Source of the DNA: Streptomyces sp. GQFP
GTDB taxonomy: Bacteria > Actinomycetota > Actinomycetes > Streptomycetales > Streptomycetaceae
Length of the DNA stretch: 64,000 nt
Direction: 5' to 3'
Assembly (NCBI RefSeq): GCF_021545335.1
Contig: NZ_CP089312.1
Location: 2,852,001-2,916,000, forward strand
Part shown: positions 23,387 through 31,301 of the stretch, piece after piece
How positions within the stretch are numbered: the first letter of the stretch is position 1
Layout: every line of letters starts with the position of its first letter
Made by a program: the position numbers and the translations under genes
The notes under the pieces: model-generated
Database searches by the model: none
What the model was told of the DNA's origin: nothing
What the model saw: only the letters and a program-made list of their open reading frames with translations

Positions 23387-24328
23387 ATGTCTCACGACAA
23401 TCTCTCGCAGCATCCTCAACACCCGGTATTTCCTGACGACTTCAGCACCGACGCCTACCGTCATCGCGTCCCCCCGCCGGACGGGCTTGGTGACGTCGAC
23501 GAACGGTTCGTCTTCGACTTCCGTCCCTATGACGATCTCGGGGACGGCCAGCGCTGGTCGACCTGGCTCAGTGTCGAGCCCCTCTGCCGGGGCCCCGAGC
23601 CGCTCCCGGACTGGGTGGTGACCTCGCAGGGGGCGATCGACACCGAGCTCGGTGTCCTCAAGACCGGCAAGGAGGCCGACGTTCACCTCGTCGAGCGCGT
23701 CGATCCGCGCGACCCCGACGCCGGTGTGGTCATGGCGGCCAAGCGGTACCGCTCTCCTGAGCACCGGTCCTTCCATCGCTCCGCGTCCTACACCGAGGGC
23801 CGCTCGATGAAGCGGTCACGTGACGAGCGGGCCGTCAAGCGGAAGAGCACCTTCGGCCGGCAGGTCGCGGCCGGTGAGTGGGCGGTGTCCGAGTGGGGTG
23901 CGCTGGTGCGGTTCTGGGAGCTTGGGCTGCCGGTTCCCTACCCGGTCCAGATCGACGGCACCGAGATCCTGATGGAGTGGATCACCGTCGTCGACGAGGA
24001 GGGCTCCGTCCAGACCGCACCCCGGCTCGCCCAGACCCGGCCCTCGCCCGAGCTGTTGGTGGCTTACTTCGAGCAGCTCACCGATGCGCTCGCGACGATG
24101 GTCCAGAACGGCGTCGTGCACGGCGACCTCTCGGCGTACAACATCCTGGCCGCGGGCGAGCGGCTGGTCGTCATCGACCTGCCGCAGATCGTCGACCTGG
24201 TCGGCAACCTCAACGGGATGACCTTCCTCCAGCGCGACTGCGCCAACATCTGCGGCTGGTTCCGCTCACGCGGCCTCGATGTCGACGAACACGCGCTGTT
24301 CGCGGAGTTGATGGCACACGCCTTCTAA
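23387..24328 (+). CDS. RIO-type atypical serine kinase
   Basis: 313 residues. The RIO kinase core is visible: GVLKTGKEADVHLVE is the flexible-loop/P-loop equivalent, AAKRYR supplies the ATP lysine, GVVHGDLSAYNIL is the catalytic loop (D and N) and LVVIDLPQIVDL is the metal-binding loop. Bacterial RIO1-like proteins are thought to act in ribosome or RNA-related processes, but their substrates are unknown. It is a single gene with no partner in the same direction. ATG 23387 lacks a strong ribosome binding site. It looks like a normal chromosomal gene lying between degraded genes. Confidence 0.9.
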   Translation: MSHDNLSQHPQHPVFPDDFSTDAYRHRVPPPDGLGDVDERFVFDFRPYDDLGDGQRWSTWLSVEPLCRGPEPLPDWVVTSQGAIDTELGVLKTGKEADVHLVERVDPRDPDAGVVMAAKRYRSPEHRSFHRSASYTEGRSMKRSRDERAVKRKSTFGRQVAAGEWAVSEWGALVRFWELGLPVPYPVQIDGTEILMEWITVVDEEGSVQTAPRLAQTRPSPELLVAYFEQLTDALATMVQNGVVHGDLSAYNILAAGERLVVIDLPQIVDLVGNLNGMTFLQRDCANICGWFRSRGLDVDEHALFAELMAHAF

Positions 24329-24341
24329 CCGGTAACCGGCT

Positions 24342-24810
24342 TCACTCCGACGGGGTGGCGAAGTGGTCCGTGCCCAGGACTGTCAGCAGGGCGAGTTTTT
24401 CTTGGCTTTCTGTGCCTGGGGTCGCCGTGAATATGAGGAGGGACTGGCCCTGGTCCGGGTCCGGTAGGAGTTGGCAGTAGAGGGCCGGTTCGCCTGCCTG
24501 GGGGTGGATGAAGCGTTTCGTTTCGCTCCAGCGGCGGCCCACCTCGTGGCGCTCCCGCAAGCGGGCGAACTCCTCGCTGGTGCGTCGGAGGAGGTCCGCC
24601 AGGTTTGATGCCGGCCCGCGAGCAGGAACAGGTGGTCGCGGGCTGGTCGGGGGTCAGGCGTAGGCCGCGGGCGATCGCCGCGATCGTCTGCTCCGACGGT
24701 TGCGGGCCGTCGCCTCGCCGCATTCCAGGCGGGTGAAGTAGTCGGCGGACATGGTGCACAGTTCCGCTACGCGCCGATGGGCATGGCCTCCGTCCAGGAG
24801 TGAGCGCCGG
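24342..24810 (-). pseudogene. MmyB-like HTH regulator, broken by frameshifts
   Basis: Three reading frames hold consecutive parts of one regulator. GHAHRRVAELCTMSADYFTRL and ECGEA are the helix-turn-helix N-terminus. QPSEQTIAAIARGLRLTPDQ follows in a second frame. RRWSETKRFIHPQAGEPALY and TATPGTESQEKLALLTVLG in a third frame are the end of the MmyB-like ligand domain. The middle of the ligand domain is missing and the frame changes at least twice. XRE/MmyB regulators usually sit beside oxidoreductase genes, but none is next to it. Clearly dead. Confidence 0.82.
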
Positions 24811-24844
24811 TACCCCACCGAAGTACAGTCGGCCCGAACCCGGA

Positions 24845-25639
24845 TCAGGTCTGCTGCTCGAACTGGAGGCCGTCGTACCGTCGGGCGGCTATGTCCTCCC
24901 GGGTGCCCACGATCAGGTTCATGGTGCATACGTCGTAGTCGATCGCCTGCCCGGCCAGTTGCGCGAAGAGTACGAGTTCGCCCTCGTCCGGGGCCATGTC
25001 CCACGGGTCGGAGTATCCGCCGATCTGTACGCAGACGCCGGGGTGTTGTCCGCCGTAGGCCAGGTCGAGTACGGCTTCCTCGAATCGCTCCAGCGTCTCC
25101 CCGGCTCCCTCACCCTCCCCGTCGTCGCCCTCCAGGAACGCCTCGGTCTCCGGGCCCCCTTCCCAGTCACCGTCGAGGCTCAGTCCCGGCACGGCGTACA
25201 GGGCGCGTGGTTCGTAGACCGTGGTCTGCATGGGCTCGCCCTCCCATTCGTACGTCGCGGCGCGCTCCGTCGTGTGTGCTCCGGCGGGGACATGGAGCAC
25301 CGCGGCCGAGTCGGGCTCGTACGAGATCTCCGAGAAGATCAACAGGTGGCCGTCAGTGGGCAGTTCGATGTCCAGGACGTCCTGGGGCAAGGCCGCGCAG
25401 TCGACACTCAGGACGAGCGGCGATCGCCCTTCGGGCCAGTCCACCCCGTCCGGCAGTGCGGGGAGCCCGCCTGTTCGTGCGGCGGGGCGGGCGTTCTCCT
25501 GCCGGGACGCGGGCAGTTCCCGGTGCTCCACCAGGTAGACGCACGGCCGGGTCTGGGCCAGCAACTCCCGTGCGACGGGGCCGGGAACGCCGTACTCGGC
25601 CGCCGTCTTGAGAAGGAGTGCTTCGTCGATCGATGTCAT
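24845..25639 (-). CDS. DUF1963 (YwqG-like) protein
   Basis: 264 residues from ATG 25639. The pattern GGLPALPDGVDWPEGRSPLV, VLSVDCAALPQDVLDIELPTDGHLLIF and a closing GGYSDPWDM is the DUF1963 fold, in which WP and the later GG..D..Q motifs recur. Proteins of this group have no agreed function. The open frame runs upstream to 25714 through tandem DNA repeats; I prefer the internal ATG because the extra residues come from the repeat. It is monocistronic on the minus strand. Confidence 0.85.
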   Translation of the reverse strand: MTSIDEALLLKTAAEYGVPGPVARELLAQTRPCVYLVEHRELPASRQENARPAARTGGLPALPDGVDWPEGRSPLVLSVDCAALPQDVLDIELPTDGHLLIFSEISYEPDSAAVLHVPAGAHTTERAATYEWEGEPMQTTVYEPRALYAVPGLSLDGDWEGGPETEAFLEGDDGEGEGAGETLERFEEAVLDLAYGGQHPGVCVQIGGYSDPWDMAPDEGELVLFAQLAGQAIDYDVCTMNLIVGTREDIAARRYDGLQFEQQT

Positions 25640-25670
25640 GCCCCGGATCGTGCCATGGGCCACTGACAAC

Positions 25671-25760
25671 GCGTCATGCGGCAACGTGTCACGCGAGAAC
25701 GTGTCATGCGGCAATGGGTCATGGGGGAATGTGTCATGGGGGAATGTGCCATGCGGTTCG
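25671..25760. repeat. six tandem 15-bp repeats
   Basis: Units such as GTGTCATGCGGCAAT repeat six times with small changes (GCGTCATGCGGCAAC, GTGTCACGCGAGAAC, GGGTCATGGGGGAAT and so on). The array is just upstream of the DUF1963 gene and could affect its promoter. It starts 31 bases before that gene's ATG on the minus strand. Confidence 0.88.
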
Positions 25761-25777
25761 CCAACAGCCCTGCCGCG

Positions 25778-26170
25778 TCAGTCCGTTCGGGACTTGTGCA
25801 GCATCTGGGCCACCAGCAGGGCGCCGCCGGCCGCCGCCCCTACCGCTCCCGCGGTCAGGAAGCCCCGGTTGGCACGCCAGGACAGTACCGACCACCGCGA
25901 CTGTGCGGAGAACAGCGAACCCATGCTCAGCCACGACCCGGTCGAGATCAGCGACAGGGAGGAACCGATCGAGCCGACGGACAGCGCGCTTCCGATCGAG
26001 CCGATCGACAGGGCCGAACCGACCGACCCCACGGACAGCACCGACCCCACCGAGCCGATCGACAACACGGAGTCCTGTGACCACAGCGACAGCACCGAGC
26101 CAGAACCAGAGGTGGCGCATCCATCGCCAGAGGTGGCACATCCATCCGACCGTGCGGGCAGTTTTGTCAT
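25778..26170 (-). CDS. Ser/Gly tandem-repeat protein with C-terminal membrane helix
   Basis: 130 residues from ATG 26170. After a short head with two GDGCATSG-like repeats, residues about 23-85 are a regular ten-residue repeat of the form S-x-L-S-x-G-S-x-G-S (SVLSIGSVGS, SALSIGSIGS, SALSVGSIGS). Alternating hydrophobic and Ser/Gly positions suggest a beta-solenoid or stacked beta structure. Residues about 102-122 (GFLTAGAVGAAAGGALLVAQ) form a glycine-rich membrane helix, followed by a short basic end. No signal peptide. I recognise similar proteins only as hypothetical in Streptomyces. No enzyme motif; function unknown. Confidence 0.65.
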   Translation of the reverse strand: MTKLPARSDGCATSGDGCATSGSGSVLSLWSQDSVLSIGSVGSVLSVGSVGSALSIGSIGSALSVGSIGSSLSLISTGSWLSMGSLFSAQSRWSVLSWRANRGFLTAGAVGAAAGGALLVAQMLHKSRTD

Positions 26171-26216
26171 GGGCTCATCTTGCCGCTGGTCGCCGCTGTC
26201 CCGCCCGGTTTCGGAG

Positions 26217-26351
26217 TCAGGTCGTACCGAGCGTCACCTCCATCCGGGCGAAACCGCGTGTCACCAGCTGGTCCCGGTAGGTCGGCGGGGCCGCCAGCGA
26301 CAGGTGGGGGAAGCGGCTCAGGAGGACGGGTACCGCTGTCTCCACCTGCAT
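26217..26351 (-). pseudogene. cytochrome P450, C-terminal scrap
   Basis: 44 codons: VETAVPVLLSRFPHLSLAA, then PTYRDQLVTRGFARMEVTL and a stop. This is the last helix and strand after the haem loop of a bacterial P450 (LL.RFP.L.LA, then RG...V). The cysteine loop and everything upstream are absent, so it is a relic. The ATG at 26351 is coincidental. Confidence 0.6.
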
Positions 26352-26383
26352 TCTGGCCCCTCAAACGGCCCCCCATCACCCCG

Positions 26384-27544
26384 TCACCCCCGGCCTCTCC
26401 GCCCCCGCGTGGCCCGCCCCGCCCGCCCCTCCCCCGGCGCCCGTACCGACTGTCGGATCACCAACTGCGTCCCCAGGATCACGTGATCGCCCCCGGCCGT
26501 CCGCCGTTCCCCGTCCAGCGCCAGCCGTACCGCGGTGCGCCCCAGGTCTTCGTAAGGCACCCGGAGCGTGGTCAGTGACGTCGACAGGTCGGCCGCGAAG
26601 GGCACGTCGTCGAAGCCCATGATCGAGATGTCCCCGGGGACGTCGAGCCCCGACTCGCGCAGTGCCGCCAGTACGCCGGTGGCCACCATGTCCGTGCCCG
26701 CGAAGACCGCCGTGAACTCCAGGCCCGCCTTCAGCGCGTCCCGCATCCGGTCGTACCCCGAGGCGCGGGTGTACGTCCCCGGGATGTCCAACTCCTCGGC
26801 GTACGGCACCCCGTGGGCGCGCAACGCCTGGAGGTAGCCCGCCCGGCGCTGTTCGGCCGTGCTCATCGCGGGGTCGCCGCCCAGGTAGAGGATGCGCTGG
26901 TGGCCCGCGCTGAGCAGGTGGTCGCCCGCCTGGAAGGCGCCGCCCCTGTTGTCGTACTCCACCACTGTCACCGGCAGGTCGCCGGGCAGCGGCGGGCGTC
27001 CGCACAGCACCAGGCGGGAACCGACCGCGTCCAGCGCCCTGGCGTACTCGGCCATGCGTGCGTGGTACGCCTCGTCCAGGATCGCGCCGCCCACGAGGAT
27101 CACCGCCGCCGCGTGCTGCTCCCGCATCAGCTGGACCAGGTCGTGCTCGCGGTTCTGGTCGCCGTGGGTCGTGCAGACGAGGCTCAGCCGGCCCCGGGCG
27201 GCGGCCTCCTGCTCGACTCCGGAGGCGACATCGGCGAACGACGGGCCGATGATCTGGTCCATGACGAGGGCGACCGGGCCTGCGACCCCGCCGGACAGTG
27301 CCTTGGCGTGGACGTTCACCACGTAGTGCAGGGACTCGACGGCCGCCATCACGCGGGCCCGGGTGGCGACGGAGACGGGGTGGCTGCCGGCCAGGGCCCT
27401 GGAAACGGTTGCCACCGAGACGCCCGCCTTGGCCGCGACATCGCGGATCGTGCTGGGCCGGTCGCCGTCGGCCCCGTTCCGTCTGCGCTTGCCCGATGTG
27501 GCGCGAGGGCCCGATTTCCGGGCTTCGGTTCCGTTCTCCGTCAC
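26384..27544 (-). CDS. LacI-family transcriptional repressor
   Basis: 386 residues. The N-terminal DNA-binding domain is STIRDVAAKAGVSVATVSRAL with hinge VNVHAKALSGG, the standard LacI helix-turn-helix plus hinge helix. The periplasmic-binding-like sugar domain follows (GPVALVMDQIIGPSFADVASG, LLSAGHQRILYLGG, FTAVFAGTDMVATGVLAALRE, ISIMGFDDVPFAADLS). The gene lies upstream of, and in the same direction as, no other gene; a D-2-hydroxyacid dehydrogenase and a sugar ABC importer follow on its right. Matching motifs at 27614, 28796 and 29009 suggest it represses itself and both neighbours. The effector is probably the imported sugar. Confidence 0.92.
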   Translation of the reverse strand: MTENGTEARKSGPRATSGKRRRNGADGDRPSTIRDVAAKAGVSVATVSRALAGSHPVSVATRARVMAAVESLHYVVNVHAKALSGGVAGPVALVMDQIIGPSFADVASGVEQEAAARGRLSLVCTTHGDQNREHDLVQLMREQHAAAVILVGGAILDEAYHARMAEYARALDAVGSRLVLCGRPPLPGDLPVTVVEYDNRGGAFQAGDHLLSAGHQRILYLGGDPAMSTAEQRRAGYLQALRAHGVPYAEELDIPGTYTRASGYDRMRDALKAGLEFTAVFAGTDMVATGVLAALRESGLDVPGDISIMGFDDVPFAADLSTSLTTLRVPYEDLGRTAVRLALDGERRTAGGDHVILGTQLVIRQSVRAPGEGRAGRATRGRRGRG

Positions 27545-27613
27545 GTTCCGACGTTACTGCATCGCCGGTGTGCCGACCGGTGGCTGTGCAGCAACTCCCT
27601 CCCCTCCTGATGG

Positions 27614-27626
27614 AAACGATTACACC
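27614..27626. promoter_or_regulatory. LacI-type operator candidate upstream of the repressor gene
   Basis: AAACGATTACACC shares the core A-x-ACG-x-TTACA-Y with sites at 29009-29021 (AAACGGTTACATT) and, on the other strand, 28792-28808 (ATACGTTTACATCC). It lies 70 bp upstream of the LacI start, a fit for autorepression. Confidence 0.55.
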
Positions 27627-27631
27627 CCGCA

Positions 27632-27703
27632 CCGCTCACACCGCTCACACCGCTCACACCGCTCACACCGCTCACGCCGCTCACGCCGCTCACGCCGCTC
27701 AAC
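27632..27703. repeat. eight tandem 9-bp repeats
   Basis: CCGCTCACA occurs four times, then CCGCTCACG three times, then CCGCTCAAC, all in phase. It lies between the LacI operator-like site and the end of the dehydrogenase gene. The unit shows no symmetry that would make a clear binding site. Confidence 0.93.
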
Positions 27704-27729
27704 CGCCGAGTGGACCCCCCGCCCCACAC

Positions 27730-28752
27730 CTACGCACTCCTCGCCAGATCGCTCTGCCGCACCCGATGCCCGAGCGGCACCCCCGTGCCGAGCAGCTCCA
27801 GCTCGTCCACCACCGTCCGCCCGAGACGCGCGAGTTCATTGCCCAGGGACCCGGCGATGTGCGGGGTCAGGAACACGTTCGGCAGGTCGTACAGCGGGGA
27901 CCCCGCAGGCAGCGGCTCCGGTTCGGTGACGTCGAGCACCGCGCCCAGCCGCCCGGAGACCAACTCCCCAGCCAGCGCGTCGTGGTCCACCAGGGCACCC
28001 CGGGACGTGTTGATCAGGACTCCGCCGTCCGGGATCAGCGCGAGGCGCTCGCGGTCGAGCATGCGGTACGTCTCCGGGATGTCCGGAGCGTGCAGGGTCA
28101 CGATGTCGCTGGTGCGCAGCAGCTCCTCCAGGGACAACGACTGAGCGCCCAGCGACCGGGCCTCCTCCGCGTCCACGTACGGGTCGTACAGCGTCGCTGT
28201 CAGTTCGAACGGGCGCAGTAGTTCCAGTACCCGGCGGCCCACCCGTGAGGCCCCGATCACGCCGACCCGCCGGCCGAGGTTGCCCACGCGCGCGTAGTCG
28301 GCCGGTGCCGGGTAGACCCGCTCGCGGCGGAAGCGTTCGCGCAGGCCGAACGCGTCCTTGCCGGCGAGGAGTACGGCGGCCAGGGTGTACTCGGCCACCG
28401 GGAGGGCGTTGGCCTGTACCGCGCTGGAGACGGTGAGCCCGCGCTCCCAGACGGCGTCGCCGAGCAGGCTGCGGACGCTGCCCGCGGCGTGCAGGACGGT
28501 GTGCAGCCGGGGTGCGGCGGCCAGGGCGTCGGCGCCGATGTGCGGGCAGCCCCAGCCGGTGATCAGCACCTCCGTCTCGGCCAGCGCGGCGGCGGCGCCC
28601 GGGTCGGTGAAGTCCTGGACGACCAGCGTGGGGTCGATCCGCACCAGTTCCCGCAGCCGTTCCATCAGGGCGGGCGGGAAGAGTTCGGGCAGGTGCACCG
28701 GGTCCATCGCGAACAGGGCGACCGGGAGACGTGGTGCGGGCACGGCGGGCAT
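27730..28752 (-). CDS. D-2-hydroxyacid dehydrogenase
   Basis: 340 residues from ATG 28752 (GGAG 5 bases upstream). This is an NAD-dependent oxidoreductase that converts 2-hydroxy acids and 2-keto acids. The Rossmann fold is GNLGRRVGVIGASRVGRRVLE (the third Gly is replaced in GASRVG), with INTSRGALVDHDAL supplying the catalytic arginine, EPEPLPAGSPLYDLPNV the glutamate and FLTPHIAGSLGNE the histidine. The open frame upstream of 28752 is not needed. It is divergent from the sugar ABC importer and shares an operator-like motif with it, so it probably acts on a product of the imported sugar, such as a sugar acid. Substrate unknown. Confidence 0.9.
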   Translation of the reverse strand: MPAVPAPRLPVALFAMDPVHLPELFPPALMERLRELVRIDPTLVVQDFTDPGAAAALAETEVLITGWGCPHIGADALAAAPRLHTVLHAAGSVRSLLGDAVWERGLTVSSAVQANALPVAEYTLAAVLLAGKDAFGLRERFRRERVYPAPADYARVGNLGRRVGVIGASRVGRRVLELLRPFELTATLYDPYVDAEEARSLGAQSLSLEELLRTSDIVTLHAPDIPETYRMLDRERLALIPDGGVLINTSRGALVDHDALAGELVSGRLGAVLDVTEPEPLPAGSPLYDLPNVFLTPHIAGSLGNELARLGRTVVDELELLGTGVPLGHRVRQSDLARSA

Positions 28753-28791
28753 GGGACTCCAGGTTCGGGGTGGGACACGCACCACCGGTGC

Positions 28792-28810
28792 GGGATGTAA
28801 ACGTATTCCA
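28792..28810. promoter_or_regulatory. LacI-type operator candidate at the dehydrogenase promoter
   Basis: GGGATGTAAACGTATTCCA reads on the reverse strand as TGGAATACGTTTACATCCC, matching the core found upstream of the LacI gene and the ABC genes. It lies 40 bp upstream of the dehydrogenase ATG. Confidence 0.5.
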
Positions 28811-29008
28811 AGCTAGGACCGGCTCTCCGAGTCGGTCAATGCCCCCGACGGGGATGTGATCACGCGACCGCCACTCTCCAGAACTGGTACGGAAGAGGAA
28901 ACCCCAGGTCAACCATGCCAGTTCGTAACCCGACGGCAAGGTGCGTGAAACAGAAATCGGACGACCTCTTGCTTCTCGACTGCACCCGGGCCTACCGTCC
29001 AGCACGGC

Positions 29009-29023
29009 AAACGGTTACATTCC
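29009..29023. promoter_or_regulatory. LacI-type operator candidate at the ABC importer promoter
   Basis: AAACGGTTACATTCC lies 54 bp upstream of the start of the solute-binding protein gene. Core A-x-ACG-x-TTACA-Y as in the other two sites. Confidence 0.5.
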
Positions 29024-29076
29024 TGCGCCTCGCGGCGACACCCGGCGATACCTGGTGCTACCTAAGGAGCACGCTC

Positions 29077-30405
29077 ATGTCCGTCAGATTCAGGCGCCCC
29101 GCCCTCGCCGGAGTCGTCTGCGCTCTCGCGCTCACCGTCTCCGCCTGCGGCGGGTCCGGTTCAGGTGACGACGCCTCGGGGTCCTCCGGTCCGGTCACCC
29201 TCGACTTCTGGGGCTGGGCCAACGGCCAGGAGGCGGTCGTCAAGGCGTTCAACGCCTCCCACAAGGACATCCAGCTGAAGTACACCAAGGTGACCGACCA
29301 GTTGACGATGCAGAAGCAGCTGAGCAACGCGGTCAAGGCCGAGAACGCGCCCTGTCTGCTGCAGAACACCGGTGAGTACGTGACGAGTTGGGTCGCGCAG
29401 GGCGCGCTGGCCGACATCACGAAGTACGTCGAGTCGAGCAAGGACAAGTTCAACCCGGGCGCGTGGGCCGTCGGCCAGGTGCAGGGCAAGACCTACGGCG
29501 TACCGACCGCCTCCGCACCGGCGTTCACGATCTACCGTACGGACATCTTCGCGAAGTACGGCCTCAAGGCCCCGGCGACCTGGGACGACTTCATCGCGGC
29601 GGGCAAGGAGCTGAAGAAGCACGGCATCAAGATCACCAACTACGCCGGTGAGGACCCCAGCACCCTGGAGGTGCTGGCCATGCAGGCGGGCGCCCACTGG
29701 TACGCCATCGACGGCGACGCCTGGAAGGTGGACTTCCAGGACGCGGGCAGCCTCAAGGCCGCGAAGGTGATCCAGGACATCATCGACAACGACCTCAACT
29801 CGAAGCTGTCCTTCGCCGACTACGCGGCCGTGCAGCGCAACTTCGACAAGGGCGGCACCGCGACCCGGCAGATCTCCACCTGGCAGATGTCCGGGATGGT
29901 GCAGAACTTCACCGACTCCTTCGGCAAGTGGGCGCTCGCGCCGTGGCCGACGTACAAGGGCGAGGCCGCGAAGACGCCGGCCGGGACCAACCAGAGCGGG
30001 AACCTGACGCTGGTGTCGAAGCAGTGCGAGCACCAGGAGCAGGCGGCCGAGGCCGCGTTGTGGATGTCCACCGACACCGGCGCGGTCAAGACGATGGCGA
30101 GCCCGGAGACCGGCAGCGGTGTGATGCCCGCGCTGGCCGACAGCGAGTCCTACATCCCCGAGGCGATCTCCGAGAAGCTGCTCGGCTCCAACTACCAGCC
30201 GGCGCAGCAGATCGTGAAGGACAGCCTGTCGACCGTGACCACCGACTGGACCTTCGGCCCCGACTGGACCGCGATGTTCTCCGAGCTGCAGAGCCAGTGG
30301 GGCCAGGTGGTCGGCAAGAAGCAGACGGTCACCGAACTTCTCGCGCACATGCAGGAGTGGACGGTCAAGGATCTGAAGTCCCGCGGTATCAACGTCAAGG
30401 GCTGA
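29077..30405 (+). CDS. sugar ABC transporter solute-binding lipoprotein
   Basis: 442 residues from ATG 29077 with AAGGAG 8 bases upstream. The N-terminal signal peptide ends in a lipobox (ALTVSACGG), so the mature protein is anchored to the outer face of the membrane. The body is a family-1 extracellular sugar-binding protein: LDFWGWANGQEAVVKAFNAS, TYGVPTASAPAFTIYRTDIF, GLKAPATWDDFIAAGKEL, WWSTD-like WMSTDTGAVKTMASPETGSG. It delivers a sugar to the two permeases encoded directly downstream (11-bp gap, then stop/start contact). No ATPase gene is in the operon; a shared MsiK-type ATPase elsewhere would be normal in Streptomyces. The exact sugar is unknown. Confidence 0.93.
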   Translation: MSVRFRRPALAGVVCALALTVSACGGSGSGDDASGSSGPVTLDFWGWANGQEAVVKAFNASHKDIQLKYTKVTDQLTMQKQLSNAVKAENAPCLLQNTGEYVTSWVAQGALADITKYVESSKDKFNPGAWAVGQVQGKTYGVPTASAPAFTIYRTDIFAKYGLKAPATWDDFIAAGKELKKHGIKITNYAGEDPSTLEVLAMQAGAHWYAIDGDAWKVDFQDAGSLKAAKVIQDIIDNDLNSKLSFADYAAVQRNFDKGGTATRQISTWQMSGMVQNFTDSFGKWALAPWPTYKGEAAKTPAGTNQSGNLTLVSKQCEHQEQAAEAALWMSTDTGAVKTMASPETGSGVMPALADSESYIPEAISEKLLGSNYQPAQQIVKDSLSTVTTDWTFGPDWTAMFSELQSQWGQVVGKKQTVTELLAHMQEWTVKDLKSRGINVKG

Positions 30406-30416
30406 GGCACATCCCG

Positions 30417-31301
30417 ATGATTCGTTCACTGCGCTGGAAGGGTGCCGCGTTCACGGTGCCCTTCCAGCTCGGCTTCGTCTTCCTCTATCTGCTGCCGATC
30501 GGGTACGCCGTCTACCAGTCGCTGTACCGGTCGCAGTCCTCCGGTCTCGGCCTGGGCGGCACCACCGACGAGTTCTCCGGCCTCGACAACTACCAACAGG
30601 GCCTGACGGACCCGAAGTTCATGGGTTCCGTGCTGCGGGTGGTGCTGTTCGCCTTCGTGCAGATCCCGGTCATGCTGGTGATCAGCCTGGTCCTGGCGCT
30701 GTTCCTGGACGCGCTCACGGCCAAGGCGGCCGGCCGGTTCCGCGTCATGCTGCTGGTGCCGTACATGATTCCGGGTGTGGTCGCCGCGATCGTCTGGATC
30801 AACCTCTACAGCCCGGACGTCGGCCCGCTCACCCCGCTCGGCCACCTCTTCGGGCTCGACTGGAACTTCTTCGCGCCCTCAATGGTGTGGCCGTCCATCG
30901 GCAACCTGCTGACCTGGCACGGCATCGGCTACAACATGGTCATCATCTACGCGGCGCTGCAGGGCGTTCCGCGTGAGCTGTTCGAGGCCGCGCGCCTTGA
31001 CGGCGCGACCGAGTGGCGGATCGCGACGAGCATCAAGATCCCGTTCGTACGGGGGGCGTTGGTGCTGACCGGCATGCTCTCGATCATCCAGATGCTGCAG
31101 CTCTTCAACGAGCCCGCGCTGTTCCGGAACATCACCCCGCAGACGGTCGACGACAGCTTCACGCCCATCATGATCATCTACAACCAGGCGTTCAACGCCG
31201 GCAACTACCACTACGCCGCCGCCCTTTCGGTCCTGCTCGCGCTGATCCTCGGCGTCGCCTCCTTCCTCTTCTACCGGCTGACCTCGAAGGAGACCGACTG
31301 A
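30417..31301 (+). CDS. sugar ABC transporter permease (MalF-like)
   Basis: 294 residues, six membrane helices (for example LGFVFLYLLPIGYAVYQSL and VLFAFVQIPVMLVISLVLALF). The cytoplasmic EAA loop ELFEAARLDGATEWRIATSIKIP docks the ATPase. ATG 30417 follows the binding-protein stop by 11 bases, and the stop codon touches the next ATG. It forms the membrane channel with the next gene product. A family-typical extra periplasmic segment after helix 1 (GLGGTTDEFSGLDNY) is seen. Intact. Confidence 0.94.
   Translation: MIRSLRWKGAAFTVPFQLGFVFLYLLPIGYAVYQSLYRSQSSGLGLGGTTDEFSGLDNYQQGLTDPKFMGSVLRVVLFAFVQIPVMLVISLVLALFLDALTAKAAGRFRVMLLVPYMIPGVVAAIVWINLYSPDVGPLTPLGHLFGLDWNFFAPSMVWPSIGNLLTWHGIGYNMVIIYAALQGVPRELFEAARLDGATEWRIATSIKIPFVRGALVLTGMLSIIQMLQLFNEPALFRNITPQTVDDSFTPIMIIYNQAFNAGNYHYAAALSVLLALILGVASFLFYRLTSKETD

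Noticed and set aside
27632..27703. Possible CRISPR array
   Set aside because: Units are contiguous with no spacers, and no cas genes are present.
27298..28221. Plus-strand frame rich in TAH repeats
   Set aside because: The repeat comes from the 9-bp DNA array, and the rest is antisense to the dehydrogenase.
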